A DNA stretch of 64,000 nt from Molanna angustata (lineage: Eukaryota > Arthropoda > Insecta > Trichoptera > Molannidae), in assembly GCA_963576475.1 (NCBI GenBank), contig OY754968.1:15267616-15331615 (forward strand), read 5' to 3'. A program made the position numbers and the translations under genes. Each line of letters opens with the position of its first letter. Within the stretch, counting starts at the first letter, position 1. The notes below the pieces were generated by a model, which saw only the letters and a list, made by a program, of their open reading frames with translations, did not search any database and was not told where the DNA came from. This document shows positions 24,933 to 39,261 of this stretch, in pieces.

Positions 24933-25356
24933 TTTCGGTCTTCGTGGTTCAGTTGGTTAGGTACCTGACTGCTGATCCAAAGGTCCCGGGTTTGATTCCC
25001 GATGGAGACACAGTTCTTAATTGTGTTTTCAGACTGGAACTGTGAGACGATTAATAACGTAAGTCTCCAGAATGTGGCAATTTGTTATTGGGTGCGTGTT
25101 AAATTAATATTTGACAAGGTACCTGTTAGTTGAGTTGATCGACTGTGGAACAATCTTCCGAATTCTGTGTTTCGACCTTCGTACAACCCGGGTCTTTTTA
25201 AAATCCGAATTTATAAACTCTTTTCTAGATTGCAAACCCCTCCCGACGCTACGTAGTGCGCTTCTTCGGAAGAGTAAAATGGTCCCAAATCCTAATAGCT
25301 GGCGTCCCCTACGTAGACATGTTAAAAAAAAAAGTTGCCCGAGAAGCAATATTAAA
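24933..25356 (+). mobile_element. SINE family A, copy 6, split by a LINE-X tail
   Basis: Head TCGGTCTTCGTGGTTCAGTT, T arm CCCGGGTTTGATTCCCG, body ending TACCTGTTAGTTG at 25132. The sequence resumes at 25338 with CCCGAGAAGCAATATTAAAT after the insert at 25133-25332 and the duplicated AGTTG. Confidence 0.85.
25133..25332 (+). mobile_element. LINE-X tail inserted in SINE-A, ~5-bp duplication
   Basis: The 200-bp insert encodes VDRLWNNLPNSVFRPSYNPG, then LFKIRIYKLFSRLQTPPDAT, a stop, CASSEE and another stop. It ends in AATCCTAATAGCTGGCGTCC and a TTAAAAAAAAAA tail. The same C-terminus and tail occur at 35.43-35.83 kb (NSVFPPSYN, SSLEE, AATCCTAATAACTGGGGTCC). AGTTG flanks both sides (25128-25132 and 25333-25337), a short but plausible duplication. 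Confidence 0.75.
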
Positions 25357-25384
25357 TAAATAAAAAAATAAATTGTCAAAAATA

Positions 25385-25545
25385 ATGAATTCACTTATTT
25401 ATCCAATCGTGGACTTCCACTCCGATCCAAAGAACGTGCGACACTATCCATCCCTATCCATAACAGAATTTTTCAGCTCGTCGTTCGATGCACAATCAGT
25501 GAGACTATGGAATAGTCTTAAGTCCGGATATTGCGTCGTCTAACT
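25385..25545 (+). pseudogene. LINE C-terminal scrap
   Basis: One frame ends FFSSSFDAQSVRLWNSLKSG then YCVV and a stop. The xxxRLWNSL block is the usual end of jockey/CR1-like ORF2. Upstream, TTCCACTCCGATCCAAAGAA and following sequence fit other frames, so the copy is frameshifted. Confidence 0.5.
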
Positions 25546-25597
25546 CAATTTTGTATTTTCATGAACAAACTAAATCGGAATATTTTTCCCTAAACAC

Positions 25598-25789
25598 CAG
25601 GGGGGCAAGTCTGGTCCAAACAGCGCAAATCAAAACTTTCACGATTACCCATATCATGGATATAATAATTATATCCATTGTATGGGTAATATGTTTAGAT
25701 ATCATAGAACTCCATATGATAATTATATCCATGATGTGGGTAATCACGAGGGTTTTGATTTTGCTGGTTGGACCAGACTTGCCCCCCTG
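25598..25789. mobile_element. Fold-back MITE G, copy 1 (~192 bp)
   Basis: Terminal inverted repeats are perfect over at least 20 bp: CAGGGGGGCAAGTCTGGTCC at the left and its complement ending at 25789. Pairing continues imperfectly inward (CAAATCAAAACTTTCACGAT against ATCACGAGGGTTTTGATT; TTACCCATATCATGGATATA against ATATCCATGATGTGGGTAA). No coding capacity. A second copy is at 54.39-54.58 kb. Confidence 0.85.
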
Positions 25790-25934
25790 ATCTGATTTCC
25801 TCTGCTTGTTTTTTCCAATCCTCTTTTTTAAATATTTTTCTTAGTGTAATGTACCTATATTTTATTGTTTTTTAGCTATCATTATCTTGTTGATGTACAA
25901 TGTAGGTACATACATAATTTTATCATACTTTATA

Positions 25935-25985
25935 ATCTGGTTGATTGGAAGAAATTGCCTAGTGGCAATTAGACGGCAGATTGCA
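25935..25985 (+). mobile_element. LINE 3'-end fragment with TTGCCTAGTGGCAA hairpin
   Basis: CTGGTTGATTGGAAGAAATT then GCCTAGTGGCAATTAGACGG is the same 3'-UTR type as 9693. It sits just downstream of MITE G. Confidence 0.5.
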
Positions 25986-26239
25986 TTTTTTTTCAGTAAA
26001 ACAATATATAGGTACCTATACCTAACAATTATTACTCTGTTTTTTTTCCTTTCCCAAAAAACATAAAATGCTTGTGTTGAGAAAATGAGTAGGTACACAT
26101 AGAATGATTTCATAACATATAAACACAAAGACACATAAAATATATAAAATAAAAATATTATCACTTACACAAAAAAAACATCAAAACAATACATTAATTT
26201 ATACCCCATGATTCAATTAACTTGTTTTTATTTTAATTT

Positions 26240-26530
26240 AATTATTTATTATTTTACTTTAAAGTGTTTTTTTATTTGGTTACCTAGCTGTTCATGAAAT
26301 TTAATGACTCTTATATCCGTTGGAAGTTTGTTGAAAAAATGTTCTGCCATGTATTTGTTATGGAGTTGCGCAAATGATGTGTTTGATTTTGGATATACAT
26401 ATTTAAATTTGTTTCTCGTATGGTTTTCTGTAATAAACAAGTGACATTCAGGTTCTTTTAATACCTGTAATATTGCAATCTTCTAAAAAATATCGTTAAA
26501 TCTTGGTATTTAAATTCTTCAAAAATTAAA
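26240..26530 (-). pseudogene. LINE C-terminal fragment, minus strand
   Basis: The minus strand reads HTRNKFKYVYPKSNTSFAQL, then HNKYMAEHFFNKLPTDIRVI and KFHEQLGNQIKKHFK before a stop near 26250. The TRNK-x-x--P--NT-x-x-x-x-L---A--xNKLP-x-x-x-x pattern is the end of CR1/jockey-like ORF2 proteins. Upstream coding sequence is not recognisable. Confidence 0.65.
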
Positions 26531-27159
26531 TGGGTAGGTTATAATCTCTTGGTATTTTCAATATTATTATCACGATAATTATTATATTTGTTTAAATTAT
26601 GTAAAAAAAAAAAAATAAGAAATTTTTGGTAGAATTTGGGGTGAGGAACAAAAACCACATTGTTCTACATATATAACAATAATATTATGTGTTTTATTCG
26701 AATTCCTGCATTAGCTATATTATACACATATTATGTCTGATTTTGATTCTTGTTTCTATATTATAATTTGCTAATGTCGTGCCTATATTTTCATCACTTT
26801 TTAAATATAATTGATATTGTTTATATACCTATCTGTAATTTTATTTAAAATTATTAAGTGCGTCAACACAGTAAACCAGTGGGTTGTGACCACAGCTAAA
26901 CACCTCACTAACAAGTTATTCTATAAAGTATTCATTAAATGAGTTTGTTGAATTATTTTTTATTTAAATATTTTGTTATGAAAACTTGATGATTCTTCAA
27001 TGCCATTTTATGAAAGTGACGTGCCTTTTTACCAATTCGAAAATAAAAATTTCAAATTTAAGTTTGCTGAGTTTGGGATCTTTTTGAAATATTTGACAGC
27101 ACTATTGAGAAGCACTATCCAGATATCCTTCAAAAGCGAGTATAAAATATACAAATTTG
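26531..27159. other. No feature recognised
   Basis: A+T-rich, with no motif recognised. Confidence 0.4.
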
Positions 27160-27365
27160 AAAGGAATCCAAGAAAAAGTTGGCACGATCACATAAATGGG
27201 ATTTTGAAAGATGGTGATGTTAGAAGTAAGAATAATAGAAGAGCGTGTATGAGACGATGTATGGACGTGAATGAAGCGAGGAATGTATGTCAAGAGAGAG
27301 GAGTCTGGCGTTCGGTTCTCTCTGCCTACCCCAAATAGGGAAACGGCGAGATGGTATGTATGAAA
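27160..27365 (+). pseudogene. LINE C-terminal fragment
   Basis: The frame ends KSWHDHINGILKDGDVRSKN, NRRACMRRCMDVNEARNVCQ, ERGVWRSVLSAYPK and a stop, then ACGGCGAGATGGTATGTATG. It is the same family as the minus-strand element at 6.41-7.06 kb. The upstream part of the open frame (from 27000) is low-complexity and probably not part of the element. Confidence 0.75.
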
Positions 27366-27452
27366 GGAATCGAATGTGTACTTTAGTCTATAATCGATAA
27401 GTAAAATTAACACGCCGTACATAGCATTTAGCACATTAGCACATTGTACACA

Positions 27453-27453
<1 letters not shown>

Positions 27454-27520
<67 letters not shown>
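27454..27520. repeat. (CA)n microsatellite, ~67 bp
   Basis: Perfect CA dinucleotides. Confidence 0.95.
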
Positions 27521-27523
<3 letters not shown>

Positions 27524-28330
27524 GATACATTGTGACGAAACTTTCAGAATATAATCTCAGCATGATACTTGTTGATAATCTGCATTAAAATATAGCCTTG
27601 AATTTGCGAAATCGTAACTCCCCACTATAACCCCATGGGTTAGTGAGTAGTAAAAAACACAGGAGGTCTATGAAAACTTATCAACTGATCAGCAGAAACA
27701 ATCATATATTATTTATAAACGTCAGACATTATTGATCTTAATAAAAAAGACTCTTTTTATATTAAATAGGTTCGATTATTTATTAAATTTATTTTCTCGC
27801 TTTGAATCCAACGTATTTTTAAAATATCATTTCTTTCAAAGTTTAATTTCAAATTGTCGCAGGAAAACAACAAAATCATAAAAATAATAATAAAAGCTCT
27901 AACGGCAACGAACGAAAATATTTAATTTTGAATTTCAAAGGAATGTGTAATATGAATGTTTTCAAACACCAAAATGCCATGAAACTCAATAGTAATAAAG
28001 GGATTGCTTCCAAAAGGAAAATGGTATATTATTTTATTGGAGGACTGGGATTTCGCTATATATGTATAATAAAAAATGACGAATTAAATGTAAATGAAAA
28101 TTCATATTTATTCCTCGTTTTGTTTAATGATAATGAAAATAAATATATTCATGGTTTGTATGGCGAATCATTCATAATCATTGTAAGATCACTTTTCGAA
28201 TATTTTTTTGTGAAAATGGTTTTATTCATTTATTTATTTTTGTTTATTTTGAAGAGTTAAAACAAAATATACCTTAATATACAGATAGATGTAAATATAT
28301 ATTATTACGCGATGGAAAGAAAACAAAGAT
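27521..28330. other. No recognised gene; one unassigned open frame
   Basis: A 110-codon plus-strand frame (27928-28260; MNFKGMCNMNVFKHQNAMKL at the start, hydrophobic FVKMVLFIYLFLFIL near the end) has no motif I recognise. Its composition is as A+T-rich as the surroundings, so it is probably not a gene. Confidence 0.3.
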
Positions 28331-29450
28331 ACTATAACAAACAACATTTAAACAACAAAAGGGCAAAAAAACATTTAAAAGGGCAGAAAAATGTATTTCA
28401 GCTATCAAGAGTCTACTTGATGACCATCTACTAACTCTTAACTCCACAAAAACTAAATTCTTAGCATTTTCAATCAACAAACAAGAGAACCCCACCATCC
28501 CAAATCTCATTAAAGTACACACTTGCTCTACAAATGCAGCCCTACAGTGTAACTGCGAGACTATTGAAAGGGCAACTGAAATCAAGTATCTCGGTATAAT
28601 ATTGGATGACGGTCTGAGATGGGTCCCACACATTGAATATGTTAGCGCCAAGGTGCGAAGATTAATATATATATATTCAAAATTCTACGTAGCTTTATGA
28701 ACATTTCACTATTAAAAATGGTGTACTACGCTCTGTGCCGGAATATTATCAGTTATGCAATTAGTGCCTGGGGTGGTGCTGCGCGTACATTACTGGATCC
28801 ACTAATTAAATCACAAAAATTTGTGGTAAGAGTTATCAACAAAAAGCCTTTTAGGTATTGTTCTGAAGAACTTTTTAAGCAATTCAAAGTATTGGATGTG
28901 AGGCAGCTTTATACCAGATCAATATTAATTCTATTTCTAAAAAACAAACCTCCTCAAAAATACTCCATCTTGAATAACACAAGAGGTAAAATATCGGGTA
29001 ACTACTTGGTGCCAAAAATGAATACTAAATTTGGGCAAAGATTTTTTGTATTTACTGCACCTCGAATTTATAATAAATTGCCATCGGACCTTAAAGGGTT
29101 AACTCAATTCAAAGCCCGTGGTACCAAGTGGCTACTCGATGTGGGTAGAACCCAAAATGAAAGTAACGTTGCAACAATAATTTCTTAACTAATTATTTTT
29201 TGTTGTCTGTTTATATTGTGTTTATTTTTATTTATTTCACTTTTAAAACTGTATTTTTTAATTTAAAATTATGTAAGTATTCCTAATGTTTATTTTTATA
29301 GCTTTCTTATTCTTTTGTTTTTTAATGTAATGTAATAATTTCACAAATGTACAGGTGGCTGCTTCAGAACAGATTTATTCTAGTGAGGCGGCTATCTTAT
29401 ATTAAAATAATGTATATGTTTATATGATCATAAATAAATAAACAAAGTTG
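28331..29450 (+). pseudogene. LINE ORF2, C-terminal half, one frameshift
   Basis: From about 28340 the frame reads KTFKRAEKCISAIKSLLDDH, LTLNSTKTKFLAFSINKQEN and ATEIKYLGIILDDGLRWVPH, a post-YADD RT thumb. Near 28683-28696 it shifts to the frame of 28697-29188: LLKMVYYALCRNIISYAISA, WGGA, FGQRFFVFTAPRIYNKLPSD, then WLLDVGRTQNE and a stop. The protein-level continuity over the break shows a single-base indel disables it. The 3' UTR includes GTGAGGCGGCTATCTTATAT and an AATAAATAAACAAA tail. CR1/jockey-like. YADD and everything upstream are missing. Confidence 0.85.
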
Positions 29451-30998
29451 ATTTCAAAGTACCTCGAACATTTGAAAATAATCTATTTAATTTTGAGGAC
29501 CCACTATTAGACTACAGTAAGCTGTTAATTAATAAACATAAAACAGCGACCTTCTTATAAAAATTTTATATTATTATATTCCTTTACACTTAATATCTAT
29601 AACTATAGCATTTTTAAGACCCAATTCAAACGTTTTTATATCCAATTAGTATAAGTGTGATACTTGATAAGCTGATGGAAATGCTGACAAAAAACATCAG
29701 GCCACTTCTAAAAAGGGCAAATTAAAATTGGCGGTCAGGGCAAAAGTTCATTTATTTAATGAAAAACGAGAAGGTTTTCTTTTAGATTAGAAATTCTGAA
29801 CGAACAACTAACTCATGGATACTTAATGTGTCTCGGGGAATGTAAAACAGGCATAACAGCAGCAGCAAAAAAAAAATGTAAGATAGTACTTTGGTTCATA
29901 AAAATATTAAATAGGCTACCGTTAAATAAATCTGTACCAACACGGGAATCTTTTTAGGGTTTTCTTCGACGGCAAGGTTCAAATTTACATTTTCGCTTTA
30001 ATTAGTGAACCTGCGTAGCAAAGCTAATGTAATGGCATCTTCTAAACATATTCAATGAGATTGTTTTCATCAAAATATGTATGTCCACAAAAGAGGAAAA
30101 CATAACAAGTCTCTTTTTCAAAAGAAAAATTGTGTTTATTTTAATTATTCTAAGAACAGAAAAAAAATATTCCTACCGATAGATAATTCAAGAAATAAAC
30201 ATTTTAACAGTCTTAAAACAATTAGTCTGAATGTAAATTAAATTTGTATTTTTTTCATTTACCTATCTCCCAGTTGTTTTGAATAATAATATATTTTACT
30301 TTTGTACAGAATGAACTCGAGACATCGTGTAACTTTAGTTGTTTGTAAGATATTGGTACCTTGTTGGGAAGTAAATTTAATATGAATTTTATAGATCTTG
30401 AATTGAAAAAATGTAGAAATTTTTCCTTAGCAATTTACCATGCAAACAATGTAGGTACATAATCGAGATATAGAATAAATTATGAACATGTTTTCTTATA
30501 ACAAGTAAGTTTTCGTCTATGTTTTCATTGAAGAACGATTCACGTCAAGGGGATAATAGATTTTCTCTGTAGGCGATGTGCGCTGGAAATAATATAAATT
30601 TTCTACATCTAGAGTCAATTCGGAATATCTATGAAATGTTACACCAATTATTAATCAGCATATAGACCTTATACTAAGTATATGGTAACAATACAGAGCT
30701 GATATATTTATTAGGCAATTAGTGAATAAATATCGCCACAAGACCGGAAAGGTATGATAGGAATTAGTTTGGAAATCGGAGCAATTAAATTATCCTTAAA
30801 TTTCCCTTCGTTCTAGATATAGGTTTGAACATTATTTGACTAATAAATACGATTTCCAAATTTCCTTGTAAATATTATATTTATTCATTAAAATATGAAC
30901 GAAGTGAATGCTAGCGCGTTGTAGCTATGTATCTACTGTCTACTATTTTAGTGTCAACATTTTTCAATGTCCATGTTTGACAATCCCTAAATGGATAT
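29451..30998. other. No feature recognised
   Basis: A+T-rich, with no motif recognised. Confidence 0.4.
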
Positions 30999-31112
30999 GA
31001 ATCTGAGAGACGATTAATATCGTAAGTGTCCAGAATGTGGCAATTTGTTAGTGGGTGTGTGTTAAATTAATATTTGACATAGTACCTGTTAGTTTCCCAA
31101 GAAGTACATAAT
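30999..31112 (+). mobile_element. SINE family A, copy 7, 5'-truncated
   Basis: Begins in the body (TGAATCTGAGAGACGATTAA) and continues through CCAGAATGTGGCAATTTGTT, TTTGACATAGTACCTGTTAG and CCCAAGAAG. The tRNA head is absent. Confidence 0.8.
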
Positions 31113-32109
31113 GTAAAATAAAATAACGCGAGAGCATTGTAAGCTCTCTTTGATCACACTTTATACAAATTAACTGGACATTTCAAAACCTTGACTTAAA
31201 GGAACCCACATGTTATGTCTTTGTTATATTATTCAGTTATCAAAAAATATTTTTGTGTAGTTTTATTTTTAAACATAATCATAAGGTGATTAGAGACAGA
31301 GTTTAATTGAAGTTTGTCGAAAGTCAGTGCTTTTATTATACAAGTAGGTAAATTATTAAACTTGTTTTGAAAAATTTATAAATGAATTGATAATATCTAT
31401 GAAATAATTTGTGCAACTTTTTAAGTAAACTTTTATTAAAAAACGTGACATGGTTATCTCTTTAAAAAAATGATAAAAAGAGTAATTATAGCCTCTTAGA
31501 AATTTGAAACATTAAATTTCATTTAATATCCTTCATAATAGAAAGAAGACTTAATGTGTCAATGGCTCCCAAAAGTCTCTAACGATGGTAAATATTTGCT
31601 ATATCGTCATTAATCATTCTTCGATTGTATAAAGTCAATTAAGTTAGGCACAAAATAATGAAAAACGTCAAAATATCCCCCTTTTAAATGTTTCATACTT
31701 TCGATGAATGAAGTTTTATTTTTGTGAATAAATAATTCGCAGATTTCTTAATGTCAAAGATTTTGTTACAACGTTATGAGTATAAGTGCAAATCATTAAC
31801 GGTAACGATAAAATCATGAAGGATCTTAAAATTGTCTTTTAAAAGAAATTGCTATTCGACCACTGGAATCGAAGAAAATATTTTCAATACAATACTACCG
31901 TTCCTGATTATGTACCTACACGAAATTTTTTTTTTTCAATTGCGTATTATTCTCTTTAATCGAGGGTTTATGATTCGATACTCCTATGTAATATTTTTTT
32001 AACACACATATCAGTTTTTTTATTTGCAATACCTACACTTTTTAGTAGTAGAAAAAATAGATTACGCTAAATTTAGGTAGCCATTATTATTTTGAAAAAA
32101 TAATGTAGG
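31113..32109. other. No feature recognised
   Basis: A+T-rich, with no motif recognised. Confidence 0.4.
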
Positions 32110-32418
32110 AAACGCCCTACCTAACAATAAATCCATCGACCTGCTTTGAGTATCTATCTATATCGAACCAACTACACTACTGGGGCTCCATAGAAGCTAA
32201 GGTGGAATTCGCCTCCGAAAAATTGAGCGTATCATATAGGGCGCGTAAGTATTTTTCAAAAACTCAAATTAATTTGTATTCTCTACAAAGCGCAAATACG
32301 CTTAATTATTGAATAATATGGTAGTCACCTCTGGAGTGGCACCCCCTAATACCTACTTAATACCCTCGATGCTGTACAAAGGCGTGCTGTTGGTACGTCT
32401 GATTGACGACCCATCATT
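32110..32418 (+). pseudogene. LINE-X, part 1 (before the 3-kb insertion)
   Basis: Protein-level remnants in shifting frames: NALPNNKSIDLL, a stop, VSI; EAKVEFASEKLSVSYRARKY; LDAVQRRAVGTSD. They correspond to the RT thumb of a LINE also present at 36.56-36.95 kb. The reading then breaks at GACGACCCATCATT. The expected continuation TTGACTGATGGATC ([11 protein letters not shown]) is found 3,010 bp further on at 35434. Several stops and frameshifts predate or postdate the interruption. Confidence 0.7.
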
Positions 32419-33116
32419 TATTTATTTATTTATTTATTTTAATTTTGGCACATTTTACAAAATTAAATAAACAACAATGACCTACAGACAATGCTGAACA
32501 GGTTACATAGCACCTGCAAACAATACAACATGGCAATTTCAATTAATAAGACTAAATGTATGACATTCTCAAAAACACACATAGCATGCAATCTGACTAT
32601 AGACAACAACCCAATTGAACAGGTTAATACCTTTAGATACCTAGGAATTGACATAACAGAAGATGCTGACCTCTGTGAAGAAATTCAGAGCCAAGTCAAT
32701 AAGGCAGCTGCAGTCTCGGGCGCCCTAAAATCCATTATTTGGAAAAATGAGGATATGGCCATTAAAAGCAAAGTGAGAATCTACAAAGCATGCGTAAGAC
32801 CAGTGATGACATACGGAATAGAGGCACGAGCAGACACAGTCAGAAGCAAACAAATGTTGAGGACTTCAGAAATGAGGACATTGAGAGCAATTGCAGGCAA
32901 AACCCTGAGAGACCGAGTGAGGAACTCCAGAATAAGGGAACTATGTGAGGTTGACGATATCATCAGATGGAGCAGGCAGCGGAGGAGGGACTGGTATGGT
33001 CATGTCCAAAGGATGGACAGCACCAGACTTCCTCATATCGTGCTTCACAATCAGCCTCACGGAACCCGCCCTCGCGGTAGACCGCCAAAAAGATGGAGGG
33101 ATAGCTGGGGGTCCAC

Positions 33117-33767
<651 letters not shown>

Positions 33768-33846
33768 CGCCTCACGCTTAATGATGTATCTATTGTATTA
33801 ATTTTATTTGTTTGGCGTTTAACATTTAATGGGTTTACTGTAATGG
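33768..33846. other. 79-bp loop of the Penelope-like inverted repeat
   Basis: Single-copy centre: CGCCTCACGCTTAATGATGT, TTTGTTTGGCGTTTAACATT, GGGTTTACTGTAATGG. No coding sequence recognised. Confidence 0.8.
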
Positions 33847-35274
<1,428 letters not shown>

Positions 35275-35428
35275 AATAGATTTTTATATCTACCTAATAT
35301 AAACATATGTATAGTATAAAATATTAAAAGTGAAAAAGAAGAAATATATTTACAGTTGATATTATTATGAACAAATATATTCTTTATATAATATGTACGT
35401 GCCCATAACAAATGAAAAAAAAATGTAT

Positions 35429-35830
35429 CATCATTGACTGATGGATCACTAGACCACAGACGCAAGGTCGGTATTTTAAGTTTATTCTATAGATACTGCC
35501 ACAGAAAATGCTCAGAAAAAACGTGCATCCCTGGTCCATTATTCACCTTACCAATAGGGTCACTCGTTTTACTAAATCTTCAATATACACGAATCAATCG
35601 CTTCTCCAACTCTTTCATAAACACAGCAGCGCGGTAGTGGAAGATTTTCCGAATTCTGTGTTTCCACCTTCTTATAACTCGGATCTTTTTGTAATATTTT
35701 CCTGAGCAGATTCCAAACTCTCCCCGTGGTGCTCTTCTTTGGAAGAGTGAAGTACCAAAATGAAGAGTTAATGTACCAAAATCCTAATAACTGGGGTCCC
35801 TTAGGTAGCTATGTTAAAAAAAATAATTGT
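35429..35830 (+). pseudogene. LINE-X, part 2 (C-terminus and tail)
   Basis: Frames read [20 protein letters not shown] then YCHRKCSE, and in another frame FSNSFINTAAR / DFPNSVFPPSYNSDLF, then SSLEE and a stop. The end AATCCTAATAACTGGGGTCC with a poly-A-like TTAAAAAAAATAA matches the LINE-X tail at 25.13-25.33 kb. It continues part 1 at 32110-32418. Frameshifts and stops disable it. Confidence 0.75.
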
Positions 35831-36559
35831 GAAATACTATCTCAAATAATATGAAGTATTATAAAATTACGTTAATAGTTACCTACCTACTTATGTTTGT
35901 CAAAAAATATATTATATATTAAAATTGTCAGGTTTGTACCATATTTGAAGTTCTCCTTTTCCTCGATATAAGTAGGTTCACTCTAACGCTCCTTTCCGAA
36001 GAGTACCTTTCATCTATGACTCGTGCTGATCATAAAATTCCCAGAAAAGTACCTGACCTGCTTCTTACATTTAGGAGATATAAGGAAACCTTGACATTAT
36101 TGAGCATTGGTATATTTTCTACGTTTTATAGTTACCCATTTTTATCGGTGTCAATACCCAAGATTCATGTTAAGAAACCTCTATATTCTATATTGGATTC
36201 CTGCTGAAAAACAAAAATCTGGAATCTTCTCAGTTATTTACGACTGCGAATACCTAAACTGACCGAATAATTATATCCAATCTTGTAAAATATTGATTAC
36301 AGCGATAGAGACAGAATTAAAATAATATACTAGGCGAAGTTTTTAAGTAGTATCTCAGGTATATTTTCATATTGAACAAATTCCTCATACATATTTCAAA
36401 GAAAAACAATAATCATTCAACAAATATGATATAAAACTAATGATTATATTTTTTTATTGTAAATAAAAGTATGATGATATTTCATGTTTATAAGTGGGCC
36501 CAGGTTTGTATTTCGCGTTGTCAAAATACTTTCGTATTAATGACATATTAATGACTTTC
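35831..36559. other. No feature recognised
   Basis: A+T-rich, with no motif recognised. Confidence 0.4.
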
Positions 36560-36950
36560 TTTCATGAGCACCCATCCATTGTTATGCTGATGACAGTACA
36601 GTCCATGAAATAAATAGCTACCTCTACTCCATTAATATTTGGAGTGAAAAATCTCTTGTCTTTTTTAATGTTTCAAAAACCCAAGCTTGGCTAATTTCTG
36701 TGAAGAGGAACGCAAATGAATTATTTGTGTCTTTCATCGGAAGCACTCTATCTAACAGGGAATCAATTGACCTGCTTGGAGTATCTACATATAACGAACC
36801 AACGACACTACATGGGCTCCATTGAAGCAAACGTGAAACTCGCCTCAAAATAATAAGCGTATTATATATGTAGATCGCATAGATATTTTTCAAAAACTCA
36901 AATTTATACTTTCTAGAAGGTGTATATTCTTTTTCTCCTGCCATGTCATA
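36560..36950 (+). pseudogene. LINE-X second copy, RT region with YADD
   Basis: Plus-strand frames read HCYADDSTVHEINSYLYSIN, then IWSEKSLVFFNVSKTQAWLI and STLSNRESIDLLGVSTYNEP, followed by decayed thumb sequence with stops. YADD is the catalytic RT signature. The LLGVST block aligns with the LL-stop-VSI of 32.1 kb. No other RT blocks survive upstream. Confidence 0.75.
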
Positions 36951-36974
36951 AAAGTGTTTAAAACATTTTTTTAT

Positions 36975-37110
36975 TTACCAAATGAACATGAACTCACTCA
37001 GTCATTTTTTTTGCAGACTTAAATTTTCATTTCTTCCCGATGTGAGGACTCGAATTTGTTCTTCGTGGATTGTTACCGATTATTGGACCACGCAATCCCT
37101 TACTAGACAC
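36975..37110 (-). mobile_element. Possible tRNA-derived SINE, third family
   Basis: The minus strand has a B-box-like AAATTCGAGTCCTCACATCG preceded by GGGATTGCGTGGTCCAATAA, and ends towards an A/T-rich tail near 36975. Only one copy is seen, so this is a weak call. Confidence 0.25.
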
Positions 37111-39261
37111 GGCAGTTTCAAAATTTATGTTTTTCGCTTTCAATTCGTCGTTTGATTCGTCCTCATATCAGCTTTGTGATAACCCTGAATAGACTTCTGA
37201 GCTTATCCTATGGAAATGCAATAATTTCTCCGTGTCAACTTTCCAGCGAGAACTCTTCAACGATGTCCGAAGGAATTTCTTTGAACCCGTTGGACATGCG
37301 GACCTTGTAGACACGAAGAGCAGCTTTCAAGATTTTCTGTATTAAAAACGGTGCACTTTATCTTCACTATTAGTGAACGGTGAGCCAGTTGTTTGCTTCA
37401 CTTTAAATGCAGTGTCTGCATGGTTTTTGAATTCTCCGGAATCTTCTTATGTTCTTATGTGTTCTATCAGAGTTTTGCAAGGGCCCCAAAAGCAGAATGG
37501 GTTGTGGTGGTGGAAGAAAAAAAACCCTTCATACCTACAGACTTAGTTACCTACCTAAAAAAGAGTTTGTCAATTAAAACATAGGTATTTTTCGATCCCA
37601 TCACAACATCACACTGAAAACTCCAATATAATAAATTATTATAGAAGTTATAGATTATCCCGACTCAATGCGTGGCTTTCGGTTGCATTCCTAGGCCGAT
37701 CGACTTGGATGTCTCATTTTTGTATAAGTGAGTCAACGGAGAGACGGACTGCATCGAGATTGTGAGTGCAATAATTAATCTTCACGTTCCGAATAGACGG
37801 ACAAGACAAGCTGTGCAAGGTAGCTGCTTTAACAAACTACTTATTTAAATCACCGACTCCGAGATTGCATAGATTAGGAAATGAATTGTGTATCGATGCA
37901 GATATTTTCGGGGATAGCTTGCCGGTTTTCAAAAAAAGGAGTACCTAATGGGTATTTCCTACATCGATAGCTGCCAACTTTGTAGTTCATCTATTTGCCA
38001 CATTTGTTTTTTTCCTTCTAATCTTTTCTTTTGTTATTTTATTGAAGTTTAATCAATTGATACATTTGTTTCTTTGTGTTCACTATTCAATACTGTTGTT
38101 CGGTTTCTAATTTATTGTCTGTTTTTGTTTCTATTATATCTATTTATTCTGTTTTTTTTTTGTTATTATTATTGTTTTGTATATTATTTTTATCTGTTTA
38201 TCTATTTTTAGCATCGTAACATATATATGGCGGATGCCGTATATTATATCTGCATATAAATAAAGTTGATCTCGAAATTAAATGAATTATAAATCATATC
38301 CAATAACCTACACTTACTTTTTCATAACTCACGCAGCCCAGTTGTGGAATCGCGGAAAAATGTTCCTAGTCTTCCTTCAGTGCCGAACCTTCAATATATT
38401 TGTATTTAATGTAGTGCACTTGTGTTCAATTTTGTTTTCGTAATTATGTACATTTGTAAATATCTCTGAAACGAATTAATCTTAGTTAATCGACATTTTA
38501 ATGATCTGCATACAATCGTATTATTGTGATCACATTAACATAACTAAACACATTGAAATTGAAATCAATATAATCTTGAAAGAGCTGAAAATGTTTACAC
38601 ATCGATGGCCAATTTCCGACGAAATATAAGAATAAGTCTTTTGTTGAAATACTTATAAGTCAATGTACTTTGCTCACAACTTGCTTTGATATTCAATTAT
38701 GTGCATATTAAATTAAGGTTTTCCTGATTTTTTCATGAATATTTTACAAAGTAAAAATTATCTTTATATAAGATAAGTAAATTGAAATACCTACGTATTG
38801 CTCTTTGAGAAAGGTATTATTTTCTGTTCAGACTCGTGGTATTGTAAAATATTCACAATGTATATTATTATAAAATAAATACTCCAAATCTGCCATCTTT
38901 GTTTTTAAATATAACGAGTAACCTACCTAGTTTTATTGTGTTTATTTTTTTACATTTATATAAGTTTGTATATAAACATTATATATTTTCGTTCAACGTA
39001 TTTGTGATGTAATAATACAAACATACCCAAAAACTATTAAAGTACATTATCTACAATTTTTAAAGTTTCACAAAAAATTGAGTGATGTGCCTCTTTCGTG
39101 GTTTTTCGAAACCGTTTTGAGTTACATATTTTTTACAATCACTAGAATGTTATCTTTCCTCCCATCAGAATAAACTTCTTCAAGTGGGCAATAATTGTTC
39201 TTGTTCTACATTTAAAGATTTGACTTGTTAACATATTTTCCCCTTCTAAGTTTTTTTTGTC
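37111..39261. other. No gene recognised
   Basis: A+T-rich. The 37393-37584 open frame starts MLHFKCSVCMVFEFSGIFLC but has no known domain. 38000-38290 is T-rich and ends in an ATAAATAAAGTTGATC that resembles a LINE tail. Confidence 0.35.
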
